DNA from: JAEUNX01 sp034004685
Lineage (GTDB): Bacteria; Pseudomonadota; Gammaproteobacteria; Burkholderiales; Rhodocyclaceae
Assembly (NCBI GenBank): GCA_034004685.1
Contig: JAVEWG010000005.1
Coordinates: 1 to 64,000, forward strand
Length of the DNA stretch: 64,000 nt
Direction: 5' to 3'
In this document: piece after piece, positions 17,078 through 25,507 of the stretch
How the letters are laid out: the number at the start of each line of letters is the position of its first letter
Numbering within the stretch: position 1 is the stretch's first letter
Notes under the pieces: generated by a model
Seen by the model: only the letters and a program-made list of their open reading frames with translations
Told to the model about the DNA's origin: nothing
Database searches by the model: none
Position numbers and translations under genes: made by a program

Positions 17078-18568
17078 TTGACTGTCCGGTTGAAAGACGC
17101 CAGATGGGCGCGGCGTGACTTGTTGTCCCACAGCCCCCTGTTCGCCGGGCTGGCCGCCGCCCAGCTCGACGCGTTGATCGAGGCCAGCCACCTGCGGGAG
17201 CTGCCCGCCGAACAATCCCTGTTTCGCGCCGGCGAACCGATCCGCGAAGCCCACATGCTGGTCAGCGGCGCGGTGGAACGCTCCACCACCCTGGCGGGCA
17301 AGACCAAGAAAATCATCGAACTGGTGCAATCCCAGCAGCTCCTCGCCCTGGGTGAAATTTTCGGCGCCACCACCTATTCCTCGTCCTGCGAAACCATCGC
17401 CCCCTGCATCGTCATCGCCATCGGCATCCAGAAACTGCGGGCCATCATCCGCCAGGATCTCGAGCTGTCCTGGCGGGTCATCCAGATGATGGCCCGCAAG
17501 CAATACGCCATCGAGTTCGATGTGACCGGCTATCACTACAGCCTGACCGGCACCCAGCGGGTGCTCGACTACCTGGTGGAACTGGCCGGGGATCGAGCCG
17601 GCCTGGCCGGCGAGACCACGGTGGTCCTGAAAACCAGCAAGAAGATCATCGCCGCCCTGATCGGCATGACGCCGGAGAGCTTCTCCCGCAACCTGCGCCT
17701 GTTGAGCGACAGCGGCGTCATCGTGGTGGAGGGACGCAAGGTCCATATCCAGAATGCCGCCTTGCTCAACACCAATTTCAGCAAGGACCACCAGCGGGTG
17801 AGCTTTCCCCGCAAGCCCAAGACCCCGGGGGGCAAGACGGGCAAGAGCCTATCCCCCGGCGCCTTGGTGAATCTGTGCGGCCGCCACCGGGTCCTGTCCC
17901 AGCGCATGGCCATCGCCTGGGCCCAGATCGGGCGCAACGTCGCGGCGGCCAAGGCGCGAGTCAAGCTGCATCAGCTGGAGGCCGAGTTCCAGCGCAACCT
18001 CGCCCGCCTGAAGGACCTCCAGCTCAGCGCCCCCGAATTCACCGCCGGGCTGGCCGTGGTCACCGATGTCTGGCCCCGCTATCGGCAAGCCCTGTTCGAT
18101 ACCCCGCCGGACCAGGCCAATGCCGCCCGGGTGTTCGATCTTTCCGAGGAAATCCTGGAAGCCACCGACCAGCTGACCCGGCTGGCCGAGAACCAGGCGC
18201 CGATCCCCGCCGCCGGCCACGTCAATGTGGCCGGGCGCAACCGGGTGCTGTCCCAGCGGATCAGCAAGCTCTTCCTGTTCCGGGAGTGGGCCTCCCGGGA
18301 TGAAACGATCCAGCAGCGGCTGGAAGCCTCCCGGAGAGAATTCGAAAGCAACCTGGCGGCCCTGCGGGAAACCGCCGCCGGAGTACCCGAGCTGGCGGAG
18401 CAGCTTCAGGAAATCGCCGAACTGTGGCGCAAATTCGAAAAAATCCAGCAGCCGGATCTGGCGTACACCAACAAGCTGCGCCATGCCCTGGCGGTGCTGG
18501 CCGCCGGGGAGCGCTTGCTGCGCCACGTGGATACGGCGGTCAAGCTGTACGAGCGGCTGGCGGTGTAA
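17078..18568 (+). CDS. Crp/Fnr regulator with two PilJ-like sensor modules
   Basis: 496 residues, about twice the usual Crp/Fnr length. Residues 10-130 form the cyclic-nucleotide-binding-type barrel and 145-235 the winged helix, whose recognition helix TPESFSRNLRLLSDSG has E200, S203 and R204, the E-x2-SR triad that reads TTGAT half-sites. Cysteines for an FNR Fe-S cluster are missing at the N-terminus, so it resembles DNR/NnrR (NO sensing) more than FNR. Residues 258-496 hold two repeats, each opening with GRHRVLSQRM (about 265) and GRNRVLSQRI (about 386), the hallmark of the PilJ/NarX-type helical sensor domain. No membrane helices, so all parts are cytoplasmic. There is no in-frame ATG; TTG 17078 is the likely start. 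It follows nirS and is its likely regulator. Confidence 0.88.
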   Translation: MTVRLKDARWARRDLLSHSPLFAGLAAAQLDALIEASHLRELPAEQSLFRAGEPIREAHMLVSGAVERSTTLAGKTKKIIELVQSQQLLALGEIFGATTYSSSCETIAPCIVIAIGIQKLRAIIRQDLELSWRVIQMMARKQYAIEFDVTGYHYSLTGTQRVLDYLVELAGDRAGLAGETTVVLKTSKKIIAALIGMTPESFSRNLRLLSDSGVIVVEGRKVHIQNAALLNTNFSKDHQRVSFPRKPKTPGGKTGKSLSPGALVNLCGRHRVLSQRMAIAWAQIGRNVAAAKARVKLHQLEAEFQRNLARLKDLQLSAPEFTAGLAVVTDVWPRYRQALFDTPPDQANAARVFDLSEEILEATDQLTRLAENQAPIPAAGHVNVAGRNRVLSQRISKLFLFREWASRDETIQQRLEASRREFESNLAALRETAAGVPELAEQLQEIAELWRKFEKIQQPDLAYTNKLRHALAVLAAGERLLRHVDTAVKLYERLAV

Positions 18569-18592
18569 GCACCCCGCCGCCCGAGGGCCGAA

Positions 18593-20215
18593 TCAGTCGT
18601 CGATGCCCTGACTGGTGAGGTATTCCTCGTAAGTACCCCGGTAATCGACGATCTTGCCGTCCTGGCGGATCTCGATCACCCGGGTGGCCACCGATGAGAC
18701 GAACTCCCGGTCGTGGGAGACGAAGAACAGGGTGCCGGTGAAATCCGCCAGGCCGGAGTTGAGGGCCTCGATGGATTCCATGTCCAGGTGGTTGGTGGGC
18801 TCATCCATCAGCAGCACGTTCTTCCGCTGAAGCATGAGCTTGCCGAAAAGCATCCGGCCCTGCTCGCCCCCGGAGATCACCCGTACCGACTTCTTCACGT
18901 CGTCTCCCTTGAAGAGCAGGCGCCCCAGGGTGCCCCGGATCAGGGTTTCGGCGTCGTCCCCCTCATAGCCCCCTTCCCGCACGTAGCCGCTGATCCAGTC
19001 GGTGAGGTTGTCGTCGGAATCGAACTCCCCGGAGTGGTCCTGGGCGTAGTAACCCAGCCTGGCCTTCTCGGCCCACTTGATGCTGCCCTTGTTGGGCTGG
19101 AGTTCTCCTACCAGGAGCTTCATCAGGGTGGTTTTCCCCACCCCGTTCTCGCCGATGATGGCGATCCGGTCGCCGGCGTCCGCCGTAAATGTGAAGTTCT
19201 GGATGATGGGCTTGCCCGCCTCGTAGGCGAAGCTGACGTTTTCCAGCTCCACGGCCTGGCGGTGGAGTTTCTCTTTCTCGTCGTAGTCGAAGCGGATCCA
19301 GGGGTACTGGCGGCTGGAGGGCTTGAATTCCTCGATCTTGATCTTGTCGATCTGCTTGGCCCGGCTGGTGGCCTGGCGGGCCTTGGATTTGTTGGCGGAG
19401 AAGCGGCGGACGAACTCCTGCAGCTCCTGGACCTTTTCCTTGGCCTTCTGGTTGGCGGCGGACTGCCGCTCCCGGGCCTGGGTGGAGGCCTCCACGTAGT
19501 CGTCCCAGGTGCCCGGCCAGACCTGGATGCGGCCGTAGTCCAGATCCGCCATGTGGGTGCACACCTGGTTCAGGAAGTGGCGGTCGTGGGAGATGATGAT
19601 CATGGTGGAGTTGCGCTCGTTGAGCACGTGCTCCAGCCAGCGGATGGTGTTGATGTCCAGGTTGTTGGTGGGTTCGTCCAGCAGCAGGATGTCCGGGTTG
19701 GCGAAGAGGGCCTGGCACAGCAGCACCCGCAGCTTCCAGCCCGGCGCCACCTGGCTCATGGGCCCGAAATGCTGCCCGGTGGGAATGCCCACCGCCAGCA
19801 GCAGCTCCCCGGCCCGGGCCTCGGCGGTGTAGCCATCGTACTCAGCGAACTTGCCCTCCAGCTCGGCGGCATGCATGTAGTCGTCCTCGGTGGCCTCCGG
19901 GTTGGCGTAGATGGCGTCCTTCTCCTGCATGCAGGCCCACATGTCCTCGTGGCCCATCATCACCACGTCGATGACCCGCTGGTCCTCGTAAGCGAACTGG
20001 TCCTGCCTGAGGAAGGCCATCCGCTCGCCGGTGTCCAGGGCCACATTGCCGGCGGTAGGTTCCAGCACGCCGGCCAGGATCTTCATGAAGGTGGATTTGC
20101 CTGCCCCGTTGGCGCCGATCAGGCCATAGCGGTTGCCTTCCCCGAACTTGACGGAAACATTCTCGAAAAGGGGCTTGGCCCCGAACTGCATGGTGATGTT
20201 GTTGGCGATCAGCAC
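18593..20215 (-). CDS. ybiT: ABC-F ATPase YbiT
   Basis: 540 residues with two ABC cassettes and no membrane domain. Cassette 1 has Walker A GANGAGKST (34-42) and the YbiT-type degenerate signature SQVAPGWKLRVLL; cassette 2 has GENGVGKTT and the normal signature VISGGEQGRML. Both have DEPTN-LD Walker B sequences, and a charged linker (RRFSANKSKARQATSRAKQID) joins them. Nearly every block matches E. coli YbiT. ABC-F proteins act on ribosomes at the E site to relieve stalling; the exact YbiT role is still being defined. It is convergent with the Crp/Fnr gene, only 24 bases apart. Confidence 0.93.
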   Translation of the reverse strand: MLIANNITMQFGAKPLFENVSVKFGEGNRYGLIGANGAGKSTFMKILAGVLEPTAGNVALDTGERMAFLRQDQFAYEDQRVIDVVMMGHEDMWACMQEKDAIYANPEATEDDYMHAAELEGKFAEYDGYTAEARAGELLLAVGIPTGQHFGPMSQVAPGWKLRVLLCQALFANPDILLLDEPTNNLDINTIRWLEHVLNERNSTMIIISHDRHFLNQVCTHMADLDYGRIQVWPGTWDDYVEASTQARERQSAANQKAKEKVQELQEFVRRFSANKSKARQATSRAKQIDKIKIEEFKPSSRQYPWIRFDYDEKEKLHRQAVELENVSFAYEAGKPIIQNFTFTADAGDRIAIIGENGVGKTTLMKLLVGELQPNKGSIKWAEKARLGYYAQDHSGEFDSDDNLTDWISGYVREGGYEGDDAETLIRGTLGRLLFKGDDVKKSVRVISGGEQGRMLFGKLMLQRKNVLLMDEPTNHLDMESIEALNSGLADFTGTLFFVSHDREFVSSVATRVIEIRQDGKIVDYRGTYEEYLTSQGIDD

Positions 20216-20247
20216 GGCGGTATTCCTGGTGGCATTACTGCGGGCGG

Positions 20248-20277
20248 GAAAAACAAAGCGCCGGGGCGACCCGGCGC
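20248..20277 (-). terminator. Intrinsic terminator of the minus-strand MFS gene
   Basis: An 8-bp perfect stem GCGCCGGG / CCCGGCGC with loop GCGA at 20258-20277. On the minus strand it is followed by TTTGTTTTT. It sits 25 bases after the MFS stop codon and just before ybiT, insulating the two. Confidence 0.75.
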
Positions 20278-20302
20278 GAACAGCCCGAATTCTACCATTG
20301 CG

Positions 20303-21493
20303 TCAAGTAGATGGCAGCTTCGAATGGCGGCCGTCGGCCCACATCAAGCCCATGGCGGCCAGCCCCGCCAGTCCCGCTCCGGCCAGGAAGGCAGCCTCCG
20401 GCCCGCCCCAGTTCCACAGCCCGCCGGCCAGGGCACTGGCCAGGAACAGGGCCACCCCGGTGATCAGGTTGAACACCCCGAAGGCGGTGCCCCGCAGGGC
20501 TGGCGGCGCGGCGTCCGCCACCAGACGGGCCAGGATGCCCTGGGTCAGACCCATGTGCAGCCCCCACAGGGCGCAGCCCCCCAACACGCCCGCCACCGAA
20601 GGCGCGTAGGCCAGGACTCCATCGGCCACCACCAGCACCCCCATCCCCGCCAACAACAAACCCTGGGGCCCCAGGCGGTCGGAAAGATGGCCCACCGGAT
20701 AGGCGGAGGCCGAATAGACCAGGTTCACCACCACCAGCACCACCGGCACCCAGGCCACCGCCAGGCCGGCATCGGAAGCCCGCAGGATCAGGAAGGCCTC
20801 GCTGGCCCGGGCCAGGGTGAACACCGCCCCCACCCCCACCACGCCCCAGAAGGCACCGGACAGGCCCCGCCAGCCGGTGAGTAGCCCCGGGCGGGGGGTG
20901 GCATCGTGGCCGCCAGCGGGTTCCCTTACCCCCAGCACCAGCACCGCCACCGCCAGCCAGGCGGGCATCACCGCCCAGGCCATGGCCTCCCGCAGATCGC
21001 TGGTCCACCAGGCCAGGATGGCCATGGCCAGCAACGGCCCCAGCACCGCCCCTAGGGCGTCCAGGCTCTGGCGCAGGCCGTAGGCCGCCCCCCTCAATTC
21101 GGGCGGGGTGATGTCCGCCACCAGTGCATCCCTGGGCGCCCCCCGGATGCCCTTGCCCACCCGATCCACAAAGCGGGCGCCAAACACCGTGGCCACCGAG
21201 TCGGCCAGAGGAAAAGCCGGCTTGACCAGGGCCGCCAGGCCATAGCCCGCCACCGCCAGGGGCTTGCGCCGCCCCAGGCGGTCCGACAGACCGCCGGAGA
21301 ACACCTTGGCGAAGGCCGCGGTAGCCTCCGCCACCCCCTCCAGCAAGCCCACCGCCAGCATCCCGGCCCCCAGCTCCACCGTGAGGAAAATGGGCAAGAG
21401 GGCATGGATCAGCTCGGAGGAGACATCCATCAACAGGGAGCACAAACCCAGGGCCCAGATGCCGGCGGGCAGATGACGGGTGGGGGAGCGCAT
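20303..21493 (-). CDS. MFS transporter
   Basis: 396 residues with about twelve hydrophobic helices. MFS signatures are visible in both halves: GGLSDRLGRRKPLAVAGYG in the loop between helices 2 and 3, RFVDRVGKGIRGAPRDAL, and GHLSDRLGPQGLLL in the second half. The KGIRGAPRDALVAD stretch is common in a subgroup of uncharacterised bacterial MFS proteins, some linked to metal or drug efflux. The substrate is unknown. ATG 21493 was chosen because the longer open frame adds 25 unlikely residues before the first helix. It ends at its own terminator. Confidence 0.8.
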   Translation of the reverse strand: MRSPTRHLPAGIWALGLCSLLMDVSSELIHALLPIFLTVELGAGMLAVGLLEGVAEATAAFAKVFSGGLSDRLGRRKPLAVAGYGLAALVKPAFPLADSVATVFGARFVDRVGKGIRGAPRDALVADITPPELRGAAYGLRQSLDALGAVLGPLLAMAILAWWTSDLREAMAWAVMPAWLAVAVLVLGVREPAGGHDATPRPGLLTGWRGLSGAFWGVVGVGAVFTLARASEAFLILRASDAGLAVAWVPVVLVVVNLVYSASAYPVGHLSDRLGPQGLLLAGMGVLVVADGVLAYAPSVAGVLGGCALWGLHMGLTQGILARLVADAAPPALRGTAFGVFNLITGVALFLASALAGGLWNWGGPEAAFLAGAGLAGLAAMGLMWADGRHSKLPST

Positions 21494-22008
21494 GGAGATC
21501 GGAGACGGAATTGGATCGGCCCCCGAGCTTACCGATTGCACTGCTCGACACACCAGAAAATTTCGCATCGCATCATTAACCCAGCCATCAAATGGTCAAG
21601 TCCCAGCCCGTAAGCTTGATGGGTTGTTCCGCCAGCCCCTCTGCGTTGATCATCGCCACATCCAGTCCGACACAGCACGGCATGCCGCCAGGGAATCCTC
21701 CCGCGGCTTCCGGAGGAGGGCACTGAAGTGGCACGGGGCCGGCATCTTGAACTGGTCGTGCACAACCAGCCCCCAAACAACAGCAGCGCGTCGCGCCGCC
21801 ATCCAATCAAAAGTGCGCCCGCGAATCCTTTACCCATCTTTACATCCCCGCTACCGCCATTAACGCCAGGGCGCGGGAACATCCAGTCAAAGGACTGTCC
21901 CGACTTGATCACCGCCCCCTTGCGCCCGGTTCGGGCCATTGCCCGCGGGCCTGATATGCTTTTCCGGGAGCCTCCTCCCCTGCCTCCATCCCTGATTACG
22001 AGCGCCCC
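21494..22008. other. Low-information intergenic region, possible gene remnant
   Basis: 515 bases between two divergent genes. The segment 21530-21850 has lower G+C than its surroundings and no open frame with a start, ribosome site and recognisable domain. Minus-strand translations give short protein-like fragments (for example LAEQPIKLTGWDL near 21590-21640) interrupted by stops, so it may be the scar of a decayed gene or mobile element. The last 100 bases should hold the promoter of the efflux operon. Confidence 0.4.
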
Positions 22009-23439
22009 GTGTCTAGCCATGCCAACCTGATTTCCGCGTCCTGCCTGACCTCCCTGCTCCTCGCCGGGTGTGCCGGCGTCGGGCCGGATTACTCGGCGCC
22101 GACCGCCCAGACGCTCCAGGCCTGGAGCCGGCTTGGGACCGTGGGGGTGCCGGACCCAACCGAAGGCCTGGCGCAATGGTGGCACCAGCTGGGGGACCCC
22201 CAGCTCGACCGCCTGATCGACGAGGCCCTGGCCGCCAGCCCCGACCTGGCCGCCGCCCGGGCCCGCCTGGCCCAGGCCCGCGCCCTGCGGGATGTGGCCG
22301 GGGCCGACCGCTTCCCCACGGTCACCGCCAGCATCAGCCGCAACCGCAGCCGGGGCAGCCGGGAGATCGGCAGCGGCGCCCCCCGGGACCTCTACCGCGC
22401 CGGCTTTGATGCCAGCTGGGAGCCAGACGTCTTTGGCGGCCAGGCCCGCGGCCTGGAAGCGGCCCAGGCGGATCTGGAGGCCAGCGCCGCCAGCCTGGGC
22501 CACACCCGGGTCAGCCTGGTGGCGGAGGTGGCCCTCAACTACGTGGAACTGCGAGCCTTCCAGACCCGCCAGGCGGTGGCCCGGGCCAACCAGGCCAGCC
22601 AGGCCGAAACCCTCCAGCTCACCGAATGGCGGGCCCAGGCCGGGCTCACCACCTTCCTGGACGTGGAACAGGCCCGGGGCAACCTGGCCCAGACCACCGC
22701 CCTGCTCCCCACCCTGGCCACCGGCGAAGCCCAAGCCCAGCACCGCCTGGCGGTGCTCACCGGCCAAGCCCCCGGCGCCCTCATCGAACGCCTGGCGACC
22801 CCGACCCCCATGCCGGTCCTGCCGGAGCGGATTGCAGTCGGCATCCCGGCCCAAACCCTGGGCCAGCGCCCCGACGTGGCGGCGGCGGAGCGGAGCCTGG
22901 CGGCCGCCACCGCCCGGGTGGGGGAGGCCCAGGCCGCCCGTTACCCCAGCTTCAATCTTTCCGGCTCCCTGGGCCTGGAGGCCCTGTCCGCCGGAGCCCT
23001 GGGCAGCGGCGGGGCCCTGGCCCGCGCCCTGGTGGCGGGCATCAATGCCCCAGTTTTCGACGCCGGCCGACTGGCCAGCCAGGTGGATGCCCGGGAAGCC
23101 GCCCGCCAGGAGGCGGAGGCCCACTGGCGCCAGGCCGTGCTCACCGCCCTGGAAGAGGTGGAAAACGCCCTGGTGGCCCTGGCCGGCAGCCGGCAGCGGG
23201 GCCGCGCCCTGGGCACCGCCCGGGAGGCGGCCGACATGGCCGCCCAACTGGCCCGCCAGCGCTACGCCGCCGGCCTGATCGATTTCCAGACCGTGCTCGA
23301 TACCGAGCGCAGCCTGCTCTCGGTGGAAGACAGCCTGGCCACGACCCGGTCCGAGGCAGCCACCGCCCTGATCCAGCTTTACAAGGCCCTGGGCGGCGGT
23401 TGGTCCGCCGGGGCCCTGCCTGAGGAACATCGCCCATGA
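22009..23439 (+). CDS. Outer-membrane efflux lipoprotein (NodT/OprM family)
   Basis: 476 residues. The signal peptide ends in lipobox LLAG-C21, so the mature protein is a lipoprotein. The GVGPDYSAP start, the ERSLAAATARVGEAQAARYP block and the FNLSGSLGLE stretch are typical of TolC-fold outer-membrane factors of the NodT/OprM group. It begins with GTG 22009; no in-frame ATG lies near the signal peptide. It overlaps the adaptor gene by ATGA, so it is the outer-membrane channel of the tripartite exporter encoded at 22009-26712. Confidence 0.88.
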   Translation: MSSHANLISASCLTSLLLAGCAGVGPDYSAPTAQTLQAWSRLGTVGVPDPTEGLAQWWHQLGDPQLDRLIDEALAASPDLAAARARLAQARALRDVAGADRFPTVTASISRNRSRGSREIGSGAPRDLYRAGFDASWEPDVFGGQARGLEAAQADLEASAASLGHTRVSLVAEVALNYVELRAFQTRQAVARANQASQAETLQLTEWRAQAGLTTFLDVEQARGNLAQTTALLPTLATGEAQAQHRLAVLTGQAPGALIERLATPTPMPVLPERIAVGIPAQTLGQRPDVAAAERSLAAATARVGEAQAARYPSFNLSGSLGLEALSAGALGSGGALARALVAGINAPVFDAGRLASQVDAREAARQEAEAHWRQAVLTALEEVENALVALAGSRQRGRALGTAREAADMAAQLARQRYAAGLIDFQTVLDTERSLLSVEDSLATTRSEAATALIQLYKALGGGWSAGALPEEHRP

Positions 23440-24716
23440 GTACCCCCTTGCCCGATCTCGCCAACCTCCTGGCCGCCCCCGCCAACCCCCGTCACCGGCG
23501 CCTGCGCTGGCTGGCCCTGGGGCTGGCGATCCTGGCCGGCCTGGCCCTGTTCCTGTGGCTGGGGGCGCGCCGCCAGGCCGCCGAGGCCCCCCGCTACGTC
23601 ACCGAGAACGTGCAACGGGGAGATCTCACCGTCACCGTTTCCGCCAATGGCAACCTCCAGCCCATCAACCAGGTGGATGTGGGTTCCGAGCTTTCCGGCA
23701 CCATCGAAAGCGTGCTGGTGGACGACAACGACCGGATCACCAAAGGCCAGGTCATTGCCCGCCTGGACACCCGCAAGCTCAATGATCAGGTGGCCAAGTC
23801 CCGGGCCGCCCTGGCTTCCGCCCTGGCCTCGGTGCAGCAGGCCCAGGCCAGCGAAAAGGAGGCCGAGGCCCAGCTCGCCCGCCTCAAGGAAGTGGAGCGG
23901 CTCTCCGGCGGCAAAGTGCCATCCCGGGCCGAGCTGGACAGCGGCGAGGCCACCTTGCTGCGGGCCCGGGCCGACCTGGCGGTGGCCAGGGCGGCGGTGA
24001 CCCAGGCCCGGGCCACCTTGTCCACCGATGAAACCAATCTCAGCAAGGCGGTGATCCGCTCTCCCATCGACGGGGTGGTGCTGGCCCGCAAGGTGGAGCG
24101 GGGCCAGACCGTGGCCGCCACCATGACCGCCCCGGTGCTATTTACCCTGGCGGAAGACCTGGCCCAGATGGAACTGCAGGTGAAGGTGGATGAAGCCGAC
24201 GTGGGCCAGGTCAAGGAAAATCAGGGGGCCACCTTCAACGTGGACGCCTATCCGGGCCGCAAGTATCCGGCCCGTATCACCCGGGTGGGCCTGGGCTCCA
24301 CCACCACCGACAACGTGGTGACCTATCTCACCGTGCTGGAAGTCAAGAACGACGACCTCTCCCTGCGGCCGGGGATGACCGCCACCGCAGATATCCTGGT
24401 GGCCCGCCGGGAGGGTGCCCTGCTGGTTCCCAATGCCGCCCTGCGCTTCACCCCCCCCAGCGCCGGTCGCAACGCTGGCGGCCCCGGCATCGTCGCCAGC
24501 CTGATGCCCCGCCCCCCCGCCGGCCAGCCCAAGAAGGTCACCACCAAATCCCCCGCCAGGGGCGGTAGCCGGGAGCTGTGGCTGCTGGACAACGGCACCC
24601 CCCGGGCAGTACAGGTCACCACCGGACAAAGCAACGGCCGCCAGACCGAGATCCTCGGGGGCGATCTGACCGAGGGCATGGCGGTGATCACCGACCTGGC
24701 CGGAGCCGGCAAGTGA
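23436..24716 (+). CDS. macA: MacA-like periplasmic adaptor
   Basis: 426 residues. One N-terminal membrane anchor (about 25-43), then biotinyl-lipoyl halves (NGNLQPINQVDVGSELSGTI and the matching RSPIDGVVLARKVERGQTV), a helical hairpin of about 100 residues, a beta-barrel domain and a Pro/Lys-rich insert (about 340-380) before the last domain. It should bridge the inner-membrane ABC permease and the outer-membrane factor. The next gene starts at GTG 24713 within its stop region (GTGA). The name follows from the partners and organisation; substrate unknown. Confidence 0.85.
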   Translation: MSTPLPDLANLLAAPANPRHRRLRWLALGLAILAGLALFLWLGARRQAAEAPRYVTENVQRGDLTVTVSANGNLQPINQVDVGSELSGTIESVLVDDNDRITKGQVIARLDTRKLNDQVAKSRAALASALASVQQAQASEKEAEAQLARLKEVERLSGGKVPSRAELDSGEATLLRARADLAVARAAVTQARATLSTDETNLSKAVIRSPIDGVVLARKVERGQTVAATMTAPVLFTLAEDLAQMELQVKVDEADVGQVKENQGATFNVDAYPGRKYPARITRVGLGSTTTDNVVTYLTVLEVKNDDLSLRPGMTATADILVARREGALLVPNAALRFTPPSAGRNAGGPGIVASLMPRPPAGQPKKVTTKSPARGGSRELWLLDNGTPRAVQVTTGQSNGRQTEILGGDLTEGMAVITDLAGAGK

Positions 24717-25507
24717 CCCAGCCCCAGGGGAGCCCCGCGCCCCGGCTCCAGGACTCCAGGGACGCCAGCCTGATCAGCCTGGCCGGCATCACCAAGACCT
24801 ACGGCCAGGGCCAGGCCGCCTTCCAGGCACTGCGGGGGGTGGATCTGGCCATCCGCCAGGGGGAATTCGTGGCGGTGATGGGGCCTTCGGGCTCGGGCAA
24901 GTCCACGGTGATGAATTTGCTGGGCTGCCTGGACACCCCCACCAGCGGCCAATACCTGTTCCAGGACATCCACGTGGAGCGGCTCAGCCGGGACCAAAGA
25001 GCCCTGCTGCGCCGCCACTACCTGGGCTTCGTGTTCCAGGGATTCAACCTGCTGGCCCGCACTTCCGCCCTGGAAAACGTGGAACTGCCCCTGCTCTACC
25101 GGGGCGAACCCGTTAAATCCCGCCACGCCGCCGCCCGCCGCGCCCTGGCCCAGGTGGGGCTGACCGGCTGGGAGCACCACACCCCGGCGGAACTCTCCGG
25201 CGGCCAGCAACAACGGGTGGCCATCGCCCGGGCCATCGTCACCGAGCCCACCCTGCTGCTGGCGGACGAGCCCACCGGCAACCTGGATTCGGCCCGGGGC
25301 CACGAGATCATGGAACTCCTGGCCGGCCTCAACCGGGACCTGGGCATCACCGTGCTGATGGTGACCCACGAACCGGAGATGGCCGCCTACGCCCGGCGGG
25401 TGATCCACTTCAAGGACGGGGTGGTGGAGCGGGAAGAATGGCGGGACGGCCCCGGCCCGGGCTCGGCCCCGGGCCTTGAACCAAGCGTGGAGGCAACCCG
25501 GCCATGA
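24713..25507 (+). CDS. MacB-type ABC transporter ATPase (separate chain)
   Basis: 264 residues with Walker A GPSGSGKST (57-65), Q-loop FVFQGFNLL, signature LSGGQQQRVAIARA, Walker B LLLADEPTGNLDS and H-loop VTHE. This is the LolD/MacB ATPase family. In MacB of E. coli the ATPase is fused to the permease; here it is a separate gene, as in many homologues. The start is GTG 24713, overlapping the adaptor stop; the first 20 residues are a loose Pro/Gln-rich leader. It overlaps the permease by ATGA. Confidence 0.9.
   Translation: MTQPQGSPAPRLQDSRDASLISLAGITKTYGQGQAAFQALRGVDLAIRQGEFVAVMGPSGSGKSTVMNLLGCLDTPTSGQYLFQDIHVERLSRDQRALLRRHYLGFVFQGFNLLARTSALENVELPLLYRGEPVKSRHAAARRALAQVGLTGWEHHTPAELSGGQQQRVAIARAIVTEPTLLLADEPTGNLDSARGHEIMELLAGLNRDLGITVLMVTHEPEMAAYARRVIHFKDGVVEREEWRDGPGPGSAPGLEPSVEATRP

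Noticed and set aside
18713..20884. A 723-codon open frame antisense to ybiT
   Set aside because: A shadow of ybiT and of the MFS gene; it crosses both and has no recognisable motif.
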